Source of the DNA: an uncultured Clostridia bacterium
GTDB taxonomy: Bacteria > Bacillota > Clostridia > TANB77 > CAG-465
Direction of reading: 5' to 3'
Length of the DNA: 5,890 nt
NCBI GenBank assembly: GCA_947628575.1
Contig: CANRAK010000075.1
Coordinates: 1-5,890 of the forward strand
In this document: in pieces, positions 5,885-5,890 of the stretch
Layout: the number at the start of each line of letters is the position of its first letter
How positions within the stretch are numbered: the stretch's first letter is position 1
Position numbers and translations under genes: made by a program
The notes under the pieces: model-generated
The model's database searches: none
What the model saw: the letters and a program-made list of their open reading frames with translations, nothing else
Told to the model about the DNA's origin: nothing

Positions 5885-5890
5885 ATTAAA

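Overview
The window holds an almost complete type II-C CRISPR-Cas locus from a very AT-rich bacterium. Trp is encoded by TGG, Arg mostly by AGA, Shine-Dalgarno sites are AGGAGG-like, and the Cas9 resembles the compact Firmicutes II-C branch (GeoCas9-like). This suggests a low-GC Bacillota or related lineage; the species cannot be named.

Layout, left to right. Positions 1-76 are AT-rich flank, perhaps with the first codons of a minus-strand gene that leaves the window. Positions 77-706 are a CRISPR array on the plus strand: ten identical 36-nt repeats and nine spacers of exactly 30 nt. Every repeat ends in an extended -10 promoter (TGATATAAT). A hairpin terminator at 714-750 reads in both directions and separates the array from the convergent cas operon. 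On the minus strand, in transcription order, lie cas9 (5484-2089), cas1 (2020-1118) and cas2 (1125-805, overlapping cas1 by 8 nt). There is no cas4 or csn2, which defines subtype II-C. Upstream of cas9, also on the minus strand, a tracrRNA gene can be predicted at about 5696-5569. It has a promoter, a 36-nt anti-repeat, two internal hairpins and a terminator. The right edge (5804-5890) carries a second, divergent repeat-like element with an intact extended -10 and a strong Shine-Dalgarno site, for a plus-strand gene that starts just outside the window.

How it works together: Cas1 and Cas2 integrate new spacers. Each repeat probably promotes its own crRNA starting about 7 nt into the next spacer, leaving a guide of about 24 nt. 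The crRNA pairs with the tracrRNA anti-repeat over nearly the whole repeat and is loaded into Cas9, whose RuvC and HNH catalytic residues are all present.

The system is a recognisable II-C locus rather than a new type. The less ordinary signals are in the repeat-derived sequences right of cas9: an anti-repeat whose differences from the repeat mostly preserve pairing as G-U wobble while destroying its promoter, a second 10-nt anti-repeat block in a 5' hairpin of the predicted tracrRNA, and a repeat-like promoter facing the neighbouring gene.
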